Assembly: GCA_016234855.1 (NCBI GenBank)
Contig: JACRNO010000030.1
Coordinates: 1-40,595, forward strand
Reading direction: 5' to 3'
Source of the DNA: Deltaproteobacteria bacterium
GTDB lineage: Bacteria; Desulfobacterota; GWC2-55-46
DNA: 40,595 nucleotides
Below, one piece after another: positions 6,140 to 15,438 of this stretch (positions are counted from its first letter, which is position 1; every line of letters starts with the position of its first letter). The notes beneath the pieces were generated by a model, which was not told the origin of the DNA, did no database searches, and worked only from the letters and a program-made list of their open reading frames with translations. The translations under genes and the position numbers were made by a program.

Positions 6140-8851
6140 TCAACCCGTCTCAACGAGCGAGAGCCTGCCCTGCCAACGCGAGTTCAAGACCTTGCGTATG
6201 CGCTCGCCCTCGCCCGTGAGACCGGGATTTTTCTCAAGATAACGCACGGCCTCGTCTCGCGCCTTCTTGAGTATCGTAAGGTCGGCCAGCGCAAAGGCCG
6301 TCCTGAAGTCCAGCATCCCAGCCTGCTGCGTGCTCATGAAACTGCCCGGCCCGCGGAGCTTCAGGTCTTCTTCCGCGATGCGGAAACCGTCCTGCGACTC
6401 CTCTATGACCTTGAGCCTTCTATAAGTGTCCTCTGAATGCGTCCATGCGGCAAGGAGCAGACAGACGGAACGCTTGCCGCCTCTGCCTACCCTGCCGCGC
6501 AGTTGATGGAGCTGGGCCAGCCCGAACCTCTCGGCGTGCTCGATGAGCATGATGGTGGCGGCCGGCACGTCAACGCCTACCTCGATTACGGTGGTCGATA
6601 CGAGGACGTCGATATCCCCGGCCTTGAACTCGCGCATCACGGCCTCTTTCTCAGCGGCCTTCATCCTGCCGTGGAGCAACCCCACCTTGAACTCCTGAAA
6701 GACGTCCTTCTGAAGGTGCTCGCTCATGCGCGTGGCGTCCTTGAGGCTCAACTCCTTCGACTCTTCAACGAGCGGATAGACGATATAACACTGGTTGCCT
6801 GCCTCAAGCTCGCTTCTCAGCAATTCGTAGGCCCGCGCCCTGTCGCGCTCTTTTATGAGATGCGTCTCCACCGGAAGCCTGCCCGGGGGCAGTTCGTCTA
6901 TTATCGAGACGTCGAGGTCGCCGAAGACGGTCATGCAGAGCGTTCTCGGTATGGGCGTGGCCGTCATGATGAGGACGTCGGGACGCAAACCGGGCCGGAC
7001 GTTATCCGCACCCTTTGTCCTGAGCGCGGCGCGCTGGGCAACCCCGAAGCGGTGCTGCTCGTCTATGATGACGAGACCGAGGCGGGCGAACTCGACGTCC
7101 TTCTGGATGAGCGCGTGCGTGCCTATGACAAGGTCGACCCGGCCCTCGGCCACGGCGGCTAACGCCTCTTTACGGGCGGCCTTTTTCATACTGCCGGTGA
7201 TAAGGAGCGTCTTTATGCCGAGGCTGTCCGCATACCTGTGGGTGGTGAGATAGTGCTGCTCCGAGAGTATCTCGGTAGGCGCCATTATGGCGGCCTGATA
7301 CCCGGACTCGACAGCCCTGAGCGCGGCCAGGAGCGCGACCACGGTCTTGCCTGAGCCGACGTCGCCTTGAATAAGCCTGTTCATGGGGTGCGACGCAACC
7401 ATGTCGCGCTCTATCTCTGCCCAGACCTTCTCCTGCGCCATGGTAAGCTTGAACGGCAAAAGCGCGCGGAGCTTGTCTTCAAGACCGGCAAGGCGGCCGC
7501 CCGCTGCCGCAAGAGAGATGCCGTCTTCCTTTTTAAGGCTTGCGCGGCGCAGGGCCATGCCGAGTTCCATGACAAAAAGCTCGTCAAAGACGAGCGCTCT
7601 CTTGGCAGGCGAATCCGGCCCGGGCAAAATCTCCGGCAGATGAAGGCTCCGAAAGGCTGATGCCGTATCCATCAGTCCGTGACGCCGCATGACCTCATCC
7701 GGCACGCCGCTTGGGACCGAGTCAGCATAACCCTCAACAACGGCCCTGATGATCTTGCGCGCCGTCTTCTGGTGAAAGTTCTCTATCTGCGAATAGACCG
7801 GCACGACGCCGCCTCCCCCCATTGAAAAAGGGGGGCTGGGGGGGATTTGCGTTATCAGGCCGTCGCTGTCATCATCAAGGCTCTCTACGTCCGGGTGGAC
7901 CATCTCGATCTGATAACCGAAACGCGAGACCGGGCCGTAGAGCATGACGCGCGAGCCGAGTTTTAGCCTGGACTTCATGTAACTCAACCGGTAGTTGAAC
8001 CACTTTGCGCTGAGAAACTCGCCAGGCTCGCCTATGGCCGCTTCAAAGACCTTCCGCCTGCCGTAGCGGGTCTCGCCCGCGGCAAGGACCTTTCCGCAGG
8101 CAGTCTGGTTTGTCCCTGGCACGAGGTCTTTTATCCTCTTTATCGAGCTTCGGTCTTCATAACGGATAGGCAGAAAATAAAGGGCGTCCTCGACCGTCGC
8201 AAGCCCTTTTTCTCTAAGCCGCTCAGCGAGCTTGGGGCCGATGCCCTTGCAATATTGCAGAGGCGTGCGGCAGGCAACGAGCATCGCGTCGATATCGATA
8301 TCAACGCGCCGGGGTCGAGGCACGCCAGCTCCCACCTTTGACAAAGCAGGGGCTTTCTCATTTGACAGGACGGGGCCGGGCAAGACTGAACTCTCCCTAT
8401 TTGACAAGGCGGATGAAGAAGGGGGCAAACCTCCCCCCTTTCGCGATACCCGCGCCAAGAGGCGCGGGTCGGGAGGGCTGTCTCCCCCCTTTAACAAAGG
8501 GGGACTGGAGGGGATTGAATCTCCCCCCTTTAACAAAGGGGGGCTGGGGGGGATTTGCGCGGACTTGGCAATAACCTCAAGCGCTTTTAAAATCCTCTCC
8601 GACTTCCCGTCAATGGAAAGGCCGTCGAAACCGGCAAACAAGCCTCTAATAACACTAAAACCCTCCCGCCATTGGTCGGGAGGGTCTTTCAGGTTTTCAA
8701 ACTCGGCGCAGAGCCGCTCGACGAGGGCTACGAGCCCCTTTACCGAGCCAAGACGCGCAAAAGAGTCTTTAGACGCGTATTGCAGGGGCTTTAAGAGCGC
8801 ATCCGTAATCTCTTTCAGTGTCCGTTCGCTGTCCAGACGTTTCTCCCGCAT
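6140..8851 (-). CDS. recG: ATP-dependent DNA helicase RecG, with repeat-derived inserts
   Basis: RecG is the monomeric helicase that reverses stalled forks and branch-migrates Holliday junctions. Motifs: wedge-domain region with an LPIRYEDRS-like segment, Walker A GDVGSGKT (about 495-502), DEQH box in IIDEQHRFGV (about 594), motif III TATPIPRT, and the C-terminal helicase block HQLRGRVGRG. At 903 residues it exceeds the usual 690-850. The excess is largely two low-complexity inserts: about residues 96-171 (IPPSPPLLKGGDSI, then PSSPPLLKGGDS, then DPRLLARVSRKGGG and degenerate copies) and about 334-348 (IPPSPPFSMGGGG). The DNA of both is a palindromic repeat also found in intergenic gaps. Both inserts lie at domain boundaries, so the enzyme is probably functional. 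ATG at 8851. Confidence 0.95.
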   Translation of the reverse strand: MREKRLDSERTLKEITDALLKPLQYASKDSFARLGSVKGLVALVERLCAEFENLKDPPDQWREGFSVIRGLFAGFDGLSIDGKSERILKALEVIAKSAQIPPSPPLLKGGDSIPSSPPLLKGGDSPPDPRLLARVSRKGGGLPPSSSALSNRESSVLPGPVLSNEKAPALSKVGAGVPRPRRVDIDIDAMLVACRTPLQYCKGIGPKLAERLREKGLATVEDALYFLPIRYEDRSSIKRIKDLVPGTNQTACGKVLAAGETRYGRRKVFEAAIGEPGEFLSAKWFNYRLSYMKSRLKLGSRVMLYGPVSRFGYQIEMVHPDVESLDDDSDGLITQIPPSPPFSMGGGGVVPVYSQIENFHQKTARKIIRAVVEGYADSVPSGVPDEVMRRHGLMDTASAFRSLHLPEILPGPDSPAKRALVFDELFVMELGMALRRASLKKEDGISLAAAGGRLAGLEDKLRALLPFKLTMAQEKVWAEIERDMVASHPMNRLIQGDVGSGKTVVALLAALRAVESGYQAAIMAPTEILSEQHYLTTHRYADSLGIKTLLITGSMKKAARKEALAAVAEGRVDLVIGTHALIQKDVEFARLGLVIIDEQHRFGVAQRAALRTKGADNVRPGLRPDVLIMTATPIPRTLCMTVFGDLDVSIIDELPPGRLPVETHLIKERDRARAYELLRSELEAGNQCYIVYPLVEESKELSLKDATRMSEHLQKDVFQEFKVGLLHGRMKAAEKEAVMREFKAGDIDVLVSTTVIEVGVDVPAATIMLIEHAERFGLAQLHQLRGRVGRGGKRSVCLLLAAWTHSEDTYRRLKVIEESQDGFRIAEEDLKLRGPGSFMSTQQAGMLDFRTAFALADLTILKKARDEAVRYLEKNPGLTGEGERIRKVLNSRWQGRLSLVETG
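7809..7851. repeat. Palindromic repeat inserted in frame in recG (site 2)
   Basis: CCTCCCCCCATTGAAAAAGG followed by GGGGCTGGGGGGGATTT. It encodes IPPSPPFSMGGGG between the wedge domain and the conserved VPVYS segment that starts the helicase part. Same family as the copies at 8484-8560 and in the gaps. Confidence 0.85.
8330..8562. repeat. Cluster of palindromic repeats inside recG (site 1)
   Basis: Two near-identical copies in tandem (8484-8520 and 8521-8557), each of the form CTCCCCCCTTTAACAAAGGG plus a G-rich tail ending GGGGATT. Before them is a copy (from 8430) interrupted by the different palindrome ACCCGCGCCAAGAGGCGCGG (from 8448), and before that at least two degenerate copies (near 8333 and 8391, recognisable by TTTGACA(A)G words). 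The whole run stays in frame with recG. Confidence 0.8.
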
Positions 8852-8928
8852 ATATCATCCACGCCGCAAAACCGAACAACTATCAAGTTATTAAAAAACT
8901 ATGTCCGTTCAGGCTGTTCAAAAAGCTC

Positions 8929-9044
8929 CCGACCCATCCTTCGGATGGGTGCCCCGAAGGCATCGAGGAGCGAGGAATGAGGCGTATTATCACCATACGC
9001 CGCAGTGACGAGCCGGGGCACCCGCGCCAAGTGGCGTGGGTCGG
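8929..9044. repeat. 116-bp nested palindromic element between kup and recG
   Basis: Outer arms CCGACCCA (8929-8936) and TGGGTCGG (9037-9044), inner arms GGGTGCCCCG and CGGGGCACCC, and a central GGCGTAT/ATACGCC pairing. The right arm, ACCCGCGCCAAGTGGCG plus TGGGTCGG (9020-9044), nearly equals the palindrome embedded in recG at 8448-8474. The gap 8852-9146 otherwise shows no gene. Confidence 0.75.
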
Positions 9045-9146
9045 ATAACGCAGTAGATGTAGCTTTTGAAGAGCTTCGCTCTTGCTGGTAAGGAAGTATA
9101 CGTTTAAATTGTCCGCCGTTGGCGGACCACCAGACAACAGCCTGAG

Positions 9147-10940
9147 CTACATCTCGACCCGCGTTATGACCCCGTGCAGCTTATTCGGCGGCAGTTTATA
9201 GAACTGCAGAAATGACGGGGTTACCCTCTTGATGATGGAGAAGACCCGCCAGATGATATTGTCCGTCGCTATCTCTTCAAGCCCGTAGAAGATGGTCTTC
9301 TCGTTTATGCCGGAGGCCTTCAAGATGGCCTCGACGTCAACGACCTCCATGTAGCCGGACTTTATCTCGAATACGCGAAGGCCCGGGGCCATGTCCTCCT
9401 TGAAGTAATAATTGAGGCCGTAAGGCTCGTCGGTGCGGGTTATGGCTATGAATACGTTGTCCTCGTAGACGATATTGTTTTTGAAGATGGTGTGGACTAT
9501 ATACGGCGGTATTTCAAGGTCGCTCTTCGCGAAAAAGAGCGCGGTGCCGCTTATCTTATGCAGCCCCTTGTATATCTGATTGTAGCCTATGAGAAAGGCC
9601 TCGCGGTTAAGCGGACGCATCGCCCTATGCAGCCTCTTCTGCCCCTGCGTGTATATGAGGATGAGCGAGAAAGGAAGCATCGCGATGACGATGGACCAGT
9701 ATCCGCCGTGTTCGAGCTTGAACATATTGGCGGCAAGGAATATGATATCGGTCACAATCAATCCGGCGGCTATGGCGGATTTAACGAACTCCCGCTTGTT
9801 GTAATAGATGAGGGCCATCATAACCGCCGTTATGGTCATGGTGCCGTTAACGGCAAGTCCGTAAGCCACCGCGAGCTTGCTGGACTCTCTGAATTCATAC
9901 ATGATAAGAATAACGAAAACAAGAAGAAACCAGTTGACGAAACCGATATATATCTGACCGCGCATTTCAGAAGATGTATACTCCACCTTAAAGAGCGGCA
10001 TCACATGCGTCGTTATCCCTTGATAGACGATGGAGAACATACCGCTTATCATGGCCTGCGAGGCTATGATGGTGGCCATTATGCTCAAGAGCAGGAACGG
10101 GATGTAGAGAATCGAGACCTGGTTATATATCATCTCGAAGAGCAGATTTTTAGCGCCGGGATGGTTGAGAAGAAAGGCGCCCTGGCCAAGATAATTGAGG
10201 AGCAGCGCCACGAATACAAAGTCCCATGCCCTGATGATTGGTTCCCTGCCGAGATGCCCCATGTCGGAATAGAGCGCCTCGCCGCCTGTTGCGCACAGTA
10301 TCACTTCATTGAGGACAAGAAAGCCCACAAACCCGTTTTCAAATACGAACTTGAGCCCGTAATATGGGTTCAACGACCATATCACGGAAGGGGCTTCATA
10401 TATGGACGCGGCGCCGGATGCCGCAAGCGCGATAAACCAGACCACCATTATGGGGCCGAATGCACCGGCCACCTTGCCCGTGCCGTGCCTTTGGAACATG
10501 AATAGCGCCAGCGCTATTACCCCGGCTATTACGATAAGGACGGTCTGGCTCGTATGCTCGAACCCGGGTATCAGAAGACTGCCCTCGACCGCGCTCAGGA
10601 GACTTATTGCGGGCGTTATCACGCCGTCACCGACAAAGAGCGAGATGGCTACGAATGAAAGGAGGGTTATGAACCCGGCCTGTCTGCCGGTCTTCAGATA
10701 AGGGACGAGTATCTCCCTCAATACGATTGTGCCGCCCTCGCCCTTTTTACTGAGTTTCGTGGCGAGCCATGCGTATTCAACGGTTACGTGGGTGATTATG
10801 GTCCAAACTATAAGGGAGAGTACGCCTCTTACATTCTCCGGGGTGGGTTTGGCAACGAGGAAGATGATGGTCAGCGTGTATATGGGACTCGTCCCGATAT
10901 CACCGAAGACGAGGCCGAGCGATTTGATTATCTTATTCAT
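9147..10940 (-). CDS. kup: Kup-type potassium uptake protein
   Basis: A KUP/HAK/KT-family potassium:proton symporter in the inner membrane. The N-terminus SLGLVFGDIGTSPIYT is the family signature; the segment LSFVAISLFVGDGVITPAIS, the acidic GLKFVFENGF region and about 12 hydrophobic segments follow, then a cytosolic C-terminal domain. From ATG at 10940 the protein is about 597 residues, within the family range. A GTG at 10994 would add 18 basic residues, but the family usually begins close to the GDIGTSP block and neither start has a clear ribosome site. It lies about 200 bp after carB on the same strand, with recG following; functional linkage to either is not evident. Confidence 0.93.
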   Translation of the reverse strand: MNKIIKSLGLVFGDIGTSPIYTLTIIFLVAKPTPENVRGVLSLIVWTIITHVTVEYAWLATKLSKKGEGGTIVLREILVPYLKTGRQAGFITLLSFVAISLFVGDGVITPAISLLSAVEGSLLIPGFEHTSQTVLIVIAGVIALALFMFQRHGTGKVAGAFGPIMVVWFIALAASGAASIYEAPSVIWSLNPYYGLKFVFENGFVGFLVLNEVILCATGGEALYSDMGHLGREPIIRAWDFVFVALLLNYLGQGAFLLNHPGAKNLLFEMIYNQVSILYIPFLLLSIMATIIASQAMISGMFSIVYQGITTHVMPLFKVEYTSSEMRGQIYIGFVNWFLLVFVILIMYEFRESSKLAVAYGLAVNGTMTITAVMMALIYYNKREFVKSAIAAGLIVTDIIFLAANMFKLEHGGYWSIVIAMLPFSLILIYTQGQKRLHRAMRPLNREAFLIGYNQIYKGLHKISGTALFFAKSDLEIPPYIVHTIFKNNIVYEDNVFIAITRTDEPYGLNYYFKEDMAPGLRVFEIKSGYMEVVDVEAILKASGINEKTIFYGLEEIATDNIIWRVFSIIKRVTPSFLQFYKLPPNKLHGVITRVEM

Positions 10941-11141
10941 CTTATGGCGGTAAGCGCGCCCCTTAGTTTGTCGTTTAATTATCCAATATGGCACAGATGC
11001 GGGAACGCTTCAACCTCTTTTATCCGGCCCGTCGATATCAAGCGTTGACCGTCCATGTCAACGCCGCCCCTGCCGCATGGAAAGAGCATGACAAGGCCCG
11101 CTTCCCGCGTTGCGCCCGGCTGTTTCTTTCCGCCACGAAGG
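10941..11141 (-). other. carB-kup gap with a hairpin
   Basis: No gene seen. An 8-bp perfect stem GCGTTGAC/GTCAACGC (11042-11049 and 11057-11064) may be a weak terminator for the pyr operon or a structure before kup; it lacks a T tract on the minus strand. Confidence 0.35.
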
Positions 11142-14100
11142 CTATTTTCCCGAAGCAATGGTCTGATGATACTCTTGAAGCGGCTTGACGCTAAGGCCGT
11201 CCTTTAAGAACGACCTTATCCCCATGGAGGCCGCTTTTGCGCCGGCCACGGTAGTAAAGTAAGGCAGGCCGAACTCAAGCGAGGTGCGCCGGATGATATA
11301 GGAATCCGCCACGCTCTTTGCGCCGAACGAGGTGTTTATCACCATATCGACCTCCCTGCTCTTTATCCTGTCCACGATGTGCGGCCTCTGGCCGTCGATT
11401 ACCTTGTAGACGAGCTCGGCAGGGATATCACGGTCGCGCAGATAACGCTCGGTGCCTCGCGTTGCGATTATCTTGAAACCCATCCTGTGAAGCTCTGCCG
11501 CAACAGGCGCGATTGCCTGCTTGTCCTCGTCCCTCACGCTGATGAAGACGCATCCCGATAACGGCAGCCTGTTTCCCGCGGCAATCTGCGCCTTGGCAAA
11601 CGCGCCGCCGAAGTCCGACCAGATGCCCATGACCTCGCCGGTCGACTTCATCTCCGGCCCGAGGAGCGTATCGACCCCCGGGAACTTCAGAAACGGAAAT
11701 ACCGCCTCTTTTACCGATGTATGCGCGGGCGTTATCTCGCCGGTCACGCCGAGCTCCTTTAATGTCATACCGGCCATGACCTTTGTCGCAATCTTGGCAA
11801 GCGGCCTGCCTGTGGCCTTTGAGACGAACGGAATCGTGCGCGAGGCGCGCGGGTTCACCTCTATCACATAGACCGCGCCGTCTTTTACCGCGTACTGGAC
11901 GTTCATCAGGCCCACGACCTTCAACTCAAGGGCCATGAGCTTTGTCTGGCGCCTTATCTCATCGAGTATCACGGCATCGAGCGAGTACGGCGGTATGGCG
12001 CAGGCCGAATCGCCCGAATGTATGCCTGCCTCCTCGATGTGCTCCATTATGCCGCCGATGACGACCGTATGGCCGTCGCATACGCAGTCGACGTCCACCT
12101 CTATGGCGTTGGACAGGAAGTGGTCTGCGTAGATGTCAAGGTCTCTATCCGGCGAGATGGCGAGCCGCTTGAGATACTCGATAAGCTCGTCGTCGCTGTA
12201 TACGATGGCCATGGCCCTGCCCCCAAGCACGTAGGACGGCCTGACGATTATAGGATAGGTTATCGCCGAGGCCAAGCCCTTTATCCCCTCGAAAATGCCT
12301 GACTCGAACGCCTTTTTGTCCGGCCTGATGTCAAAGCCTTCGGGGTATTTAAGTTTCAATCTGTCAAGGAGCTCGCGGAAACGGAACCTGTCTTCGGCAG
12401 CGTCAATGGAATCGGGCGAGGTGCCGATGATGTTGACGCCCGCGTCCTTCAAGGCGTTTGCGAGTTTTAGCGGCGTCTGGCCGCCGAGCTGGACTATTAC
12501 GCCCCAGGGCTTCTCCTTCTCAACGATGGCCATGACGTCTTCGAATGTCAGCGGCTCGAAGTAGAGCCTGTCTGACGTGTCGTAGTCTGTGGAGACGGTC
12601 TCAGGGTTGCAATTGACCATGATGGACTCTATCCCCATCTCCTTGAGCGCGAACGAGGCGTGGCAGCAACAGTAGTCAAACTCGATGCCCTGGCCGATTC
12701 TGTTCGGCCCGCTGCCGAGTATCATGACCTTTTTCCTGTCGGTCGGCGCGGCCTCGCACTCGGAGCGCATCACGCCGGATTCGTCAGCGTGATAATACGG
12801 CCGCTCGTGCGTTGAATAGAGATACGGCGTATAAGCCTCGAACTCGGCGGCGCAGGTGTCAACGGTCTTATAGACCGTCTCGATGCCCGCGGCCTTGACC
12901 CGGGCCCTCACTTCCGCCTGTGTCATATCCGCTATCCCGGCAAGCAGCTTATCCGAAAAACCCATCTCCTTAGCCTTTCTCAGTATCTCGCCGGAGACCT
13001 CCGCGCCGCCCTTGCCCTGCCAGAAGAGCCCTTCCTCGATATCCACTATCTCGCGTATATTATTCAGGAACCAGCGGTCGATATGCGTCAGCTCATGTAT
13101 CTCGTCAACGTGCATGCCCGCTCGCAGGGCCTCGGCTATGTACCAGAGCCTGCCATCGCGCGGGGTCTTGAGCATCGAATATATGTAATCGCGCTCCTCT
13201 TCGGTCGGACGGAAGGCTGGCTCGCGCCTGTCGGGCCTGACGCGCCGCTCGAAACCGTAACTGCCGTTCTCAAGCGAGCGCATGGCCTTTTGCAGGGCCT
13301 CCTTGAACGTCCTGCCCATGGCCATGGCCTCGCCAACCGACTTCATCTGCACGGTCAGGGTGGAATCCGCGTTCGGGAACTTTTCAAACGCAAACCTCGG
13401 TATCTTTACGACCACGTAATCTATCGTCGGCTCGAAACAGGCCGGGGTCTTCTTCGTGATATCGTTCGGTATCTCGTCGAGCGTGTAGCCCACGGCAAGG
13501 CGCGCCGCGATTTTTGCAATAGGGAATCCGGTTGCCTTGCTCGCAAGCGCGGACGAGCGCGAGACGCGCGGGTTCATCTCTATGACGTAGACCTTGCCGG
13601 TCTCCGGGTTGACCGAGAACTGGATGTTCGAGCCGCCGGTATCCACGCCTATCTCGCGTATTATCCTGACGGATGCGTCGCGCAAGGCCTGATACTCCTT
13701 GTCCGTGAGGGTCTGGGCCGGGGCAACGGTAATCGAGTCTCCGGTGTGCACGCCCATCGGGTCGAAGTTCTCTATCGAGCAGACGATGACGACGTTATCC
13801 ATGGAGTCGCGCATCACCTCAAGCTCGAACTCCTTCCAGCCTATGACGGATTCCTCTATGAGCACCTCGCTGACCGGACTCGCCTCGAGCCCGTAACGCG
13901 CCATCTCCTCATACTCCTGACGGTTGTAGGCGATGCCACCGCCCGTGCCGCCGAGGGTGAAGGACGGCCTGATAATCACAGGGAAACTCATCTGTTCGAT
14001 GACCTCAAGGGCCTTCGCGAACGTCTTGACGTGGTAACTGCGCGGCACCTCGAGGCCGATCTTGTGCATGGCTATTTTAAAAAGCTCGCGCTCCTCCGCC

Positions 14101-14474
14101 TTTTTTATCGCGGGCAGTTTCGCGCCTATCATCTCCACGCCGTATTTATCAAGCACGCCCGACTCCGCGAGCTTTACCGAGACGTTCAGGGCGGTCTGGC
14201 CGCCCATAGTCGGCAAAAGCGCGTCAGGCCTCTCGCGTTCGATTATCTTCTCCACGCACTCAGGCGTAATCGGCTCGATATACGTCCTGTCCGCAAGGGT
14301 GGGGTCGGTCATGATGGTGGCCGGGTTTGAGTTTACCAGCACCACTTCATACCCTTCTTCCTTGAGCGCCTTGCACGCCTGCGTGCCCGAGTAATCGAAC
14401 TCGCACCCCTGGCCTATGACTATGGGGCCGCTTCCGATGATGAGTATCTTTTTGATGTCAGTGCGTTTCGGCAA
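11142..14474 (-). CDS. carB: Carbamoyl-phosphate synthase large subunit
   Basis: The large subunit makes carbamoyl phosphate from bicarbonate, ammonia (channelled from CarA) and two ATP, for pyrimidine and arginine synthesis. 1110 residues, close to the usual 1060-1100. Two homologous ATP-grasp halves are clear: the first begins with [20 protein letters not shown], the second with [20 protein letters not shown]. Each contains its own RPSxxLGG loop and ExNPRxSRSSA/ASRT block. The C-terminal MGS-like allosteric domain ends the protein. The start is TTG at 14474, supported by AAGGAG 9 nt upstream and by the conserved opening [17 protein letters not shown]. It is separated from carA by the HEPN/MNT and TIR genes, whereas pyrR-pyrB-pyrC-carA-carB is often uninterrupted in related bacteria. 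Confidence 0.97.
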   Translation of the reverse strand: MPKRTDIKKILIIGSGPIVIGQGCEFDYSGTQACKALKEEGYEVVLVNSNPATIMTDPTLADRTYIEPITPECVEKIIERERPDALLPTMGGQTALNVSVKLAESGVLDKYGVEMIGAKLPAIKKAEERELFKIAMHKIGLEVPRSYHVKTFAKALEVIEQMSFPVIIRPSFTLGGTGGGIAYNRQEYEEMARYGLEASPVSEVLIEESVIGWKEFELEVMRDSMDNVVIVCSIENFDPMGVHTGDSITVAPAQTLTDKEYQALRDASVRIIREIGVDTGGSNIQFSVNPETGKVYVIEMNPRVSRSSALASKATGFPIAKIAARLAVGYTLDEIPNDITKKTPACFEPTIDYVVVKIPRFAFEKFPNADSTLTVQMKSVGEAMAMGRTFKEALQKAMRSLENGSYGFERRVRPDRREPAFRPTEEERDYIYSMLKTPRDGRLWYIAEALRAGMHVDEIHELTHIDRWFLNNIREIVDIEEGLFWQGKGGAEVSGEILRKAKEMGFSDKLLAGIADMTQAEVRARVKAAGIETVYKTVDTCAAEFEAYTPYLYSTHERPYYHADESGVMRSECEAAPTDRKKVMILGSGPNRIGQGIEFDYCCCHASFALKEMGIESIMVNCNPETVSTDYDTSDRLYFEPLTFEDVMAIVEKEKPWGVIVQLGGQTPLKLANALKDAGVNIIGTSPDSIDAAEDRFRFRELLDRLKLKYPEGFDIRPDKKAFESGIFEGIKGLASAITYPIIVRPSYVLGGRAMAIVYSDDELIEYLKRLAISPDRDLDIYADHFLSNAIEVDVDCVCDGHTVVIGGIMEHIEEAGIHSGDSACAIPPYSLDAVILDEIRRQTKLMALELKVVGLMNVQYAVKDGAVYVIEVNPRASRTIPFVSKATGRPLAKIATKVMAGMTLKELGVTGEITPAHTSVKEAVFPFLKFPGVDTLLGPEMKSTGEVMGIWSDFGGAFAKAQIAAGNRLPLSGCVFISVRDEDKQAIAPVAAELHRMGFKIIATRGTERYLRDRDIPAELVYKVIDGQRPHIVDRIKSREVDMVINTSFGAKSVADSYIIRRTSLEFGLPYFTTVAGAKAASMGIRSFLKDGLSVKPLQEYHQTIASGK

Positions 14475-14522
14475 TGCTAAGACTCCTTGGTGAAGTGGTG
14501 ATAAATCGTGTTTGCTCTTTGA

Positions 14523-14668
14523 AATCCCCCTAATAAGGGGGATTTAGGGGGTTCGTTACAGATGCCTATTCATCAAGTTCATTATCGTTTCCACGCTCCA
14601 ACATGGAAACGCAGTCTTTGACACTCCAGTCACATGATGGACTTCGCCAGGCTCGCTCTATCACTTAT
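14523..14668. repeat. Palindromic repeats downstream of the MNT gene
   Basis: 14523-14554 is a copy of the AATCCCCCTAATAAGGGGGATT palindrome with tail TAGGGGG. 14587-14668 combines a TTTCCACGCTCCAACATGGAAACG hairpin with a GTCACATGATGGACTTCGC-type segment. The second part is a divergent direct copy of 15383-15436, so the HEPN/MNT pair is bracketed by related sequences. No gene in 14475-14671. Confidence 0.7.
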
Positions 14669-14671
14669 ATG

Positions 14672-14992
14672 CTATGCGGCAAAGACTAGCTCACCGTTTT
14701 TCGAATACTCCGATATTGATGAATCGCCTCTGCGCCACTCATCAGTGGTCATGGCAACCGCCTCTATAGGCTCAAAAACCTCGTAGATGGCGTCTGAAAG
14801 GATTCCTATCCGTTCCCAATAACCCTTTTCAGCAAAATCGTCCGACACGACAACGAGATCAATATCGCTCCCTTCCTTAAACGTGCCTGCGGCATAAGAC
14901 CCGTAGAGTATCAACTTAGATATCCTGATGCCTTTCGATTCAAGGGCTGCTTTGAAACTTATAATGGCGCTTAAAGCCGCTTTTTTATCCAT
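14672..14992 (-). CDS. MNT-domain nucleotidyltransferase (antitoxin-type partner of HEPN)
   Basis: A 106-residue minimal nucleotidyltransferase. The catalytic signature is complete: G31-S32, then D43-x-D45 after ten residues (GSYAAGTFKEGSDIDL), with preceding KLILYGSY as the usual strand. In HEPN/MNT pairs the MNT protein acts as the antitoxin, in studied cases by adding AMP units to the HEPN toxin. The start ATG at 14992 overlaps the HEPN gene by 22 nt, showing tight coupling. Residues 60-100 are variable. Family assignment is firm; the modification reaction is inferred. Confidence 0.88.
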   Translation of the reverse strand: MDKKAALSAIISFKAALESKGIRISKLILYGSYAAGTFKEGSDIDLVVVSDDFAEKGYWERIGILSDAIYEVFEPIEAVAMTTDEWRRGDSSISEYSKNGELVFAA

Positions 14993-15351
14993 TGGATAAC
15001 CTCCTTGCTTCCGGAAAGCACCTCACGTGCGACTTCCTTTGTATAATTGCTCTGTAGTCTTTCAAGGTCTTCAGGGTATCTGGTAGCGATATTCGCCTCG
15101 TTTAATCTTACGATGAACCTGCCCATCTTATCGGGAAGTTTTATCTCTAACCGGCTCAGAAGATAAACAAGATTATGCACCCGCGGCGGCGATTCATTGA
15201 ACTTATCCTGATAAAGACCTTTTATCGCCTTCTCGACCGCCTGATGGCACATGAATACGGCATAGAAATATCTTCCGCCACTGAACATGAACTCTGCGGT
15301 CTCTACGTCATAATCAGCCTGTTTAAGCCACTCGGACGGGGTTATGCTCAT
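14971..15351 (-). CDS. HEPN-domain protein (toxin-type partner of MNT)
   Basis: A 126-residue all-helical HEPN protein of the COG2250-like group: N-terminal WLKQADYDVETAEFMFSGG, then CHQAVEKAIKGLYQ, SPPRVHNLVYLLSRL, and TRYPEDL near the C-terminus. These are hallmark positions of HEPN partners of MNT proteins. The RNase motif R-x4-6-H of active HEPN toxins is not visible; the histidines are in CHQAVEKA and RVHNL only. It may therefore work by another route or be a divergent member. I place the start at ATG 15351, with AGGCGG just upstream, rather than an ATG at 15369. The upstream gap holds a repeat that abuts the TIR gene's stop codon. Confidence 0.87.
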   Translation of the reverse strand: MSITPSEWLKQADYDVETAEFMFSGGRYFYAVFMCHQAVEKAIKGLYQDKFNESPPRVHNLVYLLSRLEIKLPDKMGRFIVRLNEANIATRYPEDLERLQSNYTKEVAREVLSGSKEVIQWIKKRL

Positions 15352-15380
15352 AATCCGCCTTTGCTGCATTACGAAAATTT

Positions 15381-15438
15381 CTCGTTCCCACGCTCCAACA
15401 TCACGTGATGGGCTTCGCTACGCTCAAACCGTCCTACG
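15381..15438. repeat. Composite palindromic repeat between TIR and HEPN genes
   Basis: CTCGTTCCCACGCTCCAACA is followed by TCACGTGATGGGCTTCGCTA and CGCTCAAACCGTCCTACG: halves of two widespread small repeats joined together. The TIR gene's TAG (15439-15441) directly adjoins it. It resembles 14587-14668 in the same orientation. Confidence 0.7.

Noticed and set aside
8232-8894. 220-codon plus-strand frame over the recG repeats
   Set aside because: It reads the same repeats in the other direction (PPFNKGG-type peptide), without start signal; RecG on the minus strand explains the region.
9492-10505. Long plus-strand open frame opposite kup
   Set aside because: It mirrors a strongly conserved transporter on the other strand, has no family pattern, and no ribosome site; a by-product of GC-rich codon use.
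13083-14330. 415-codon plus-strand open frame opposite carB
   Set aside because: Antisense shadow of carB; composition rich in R, H, G and L with no domain pattern.
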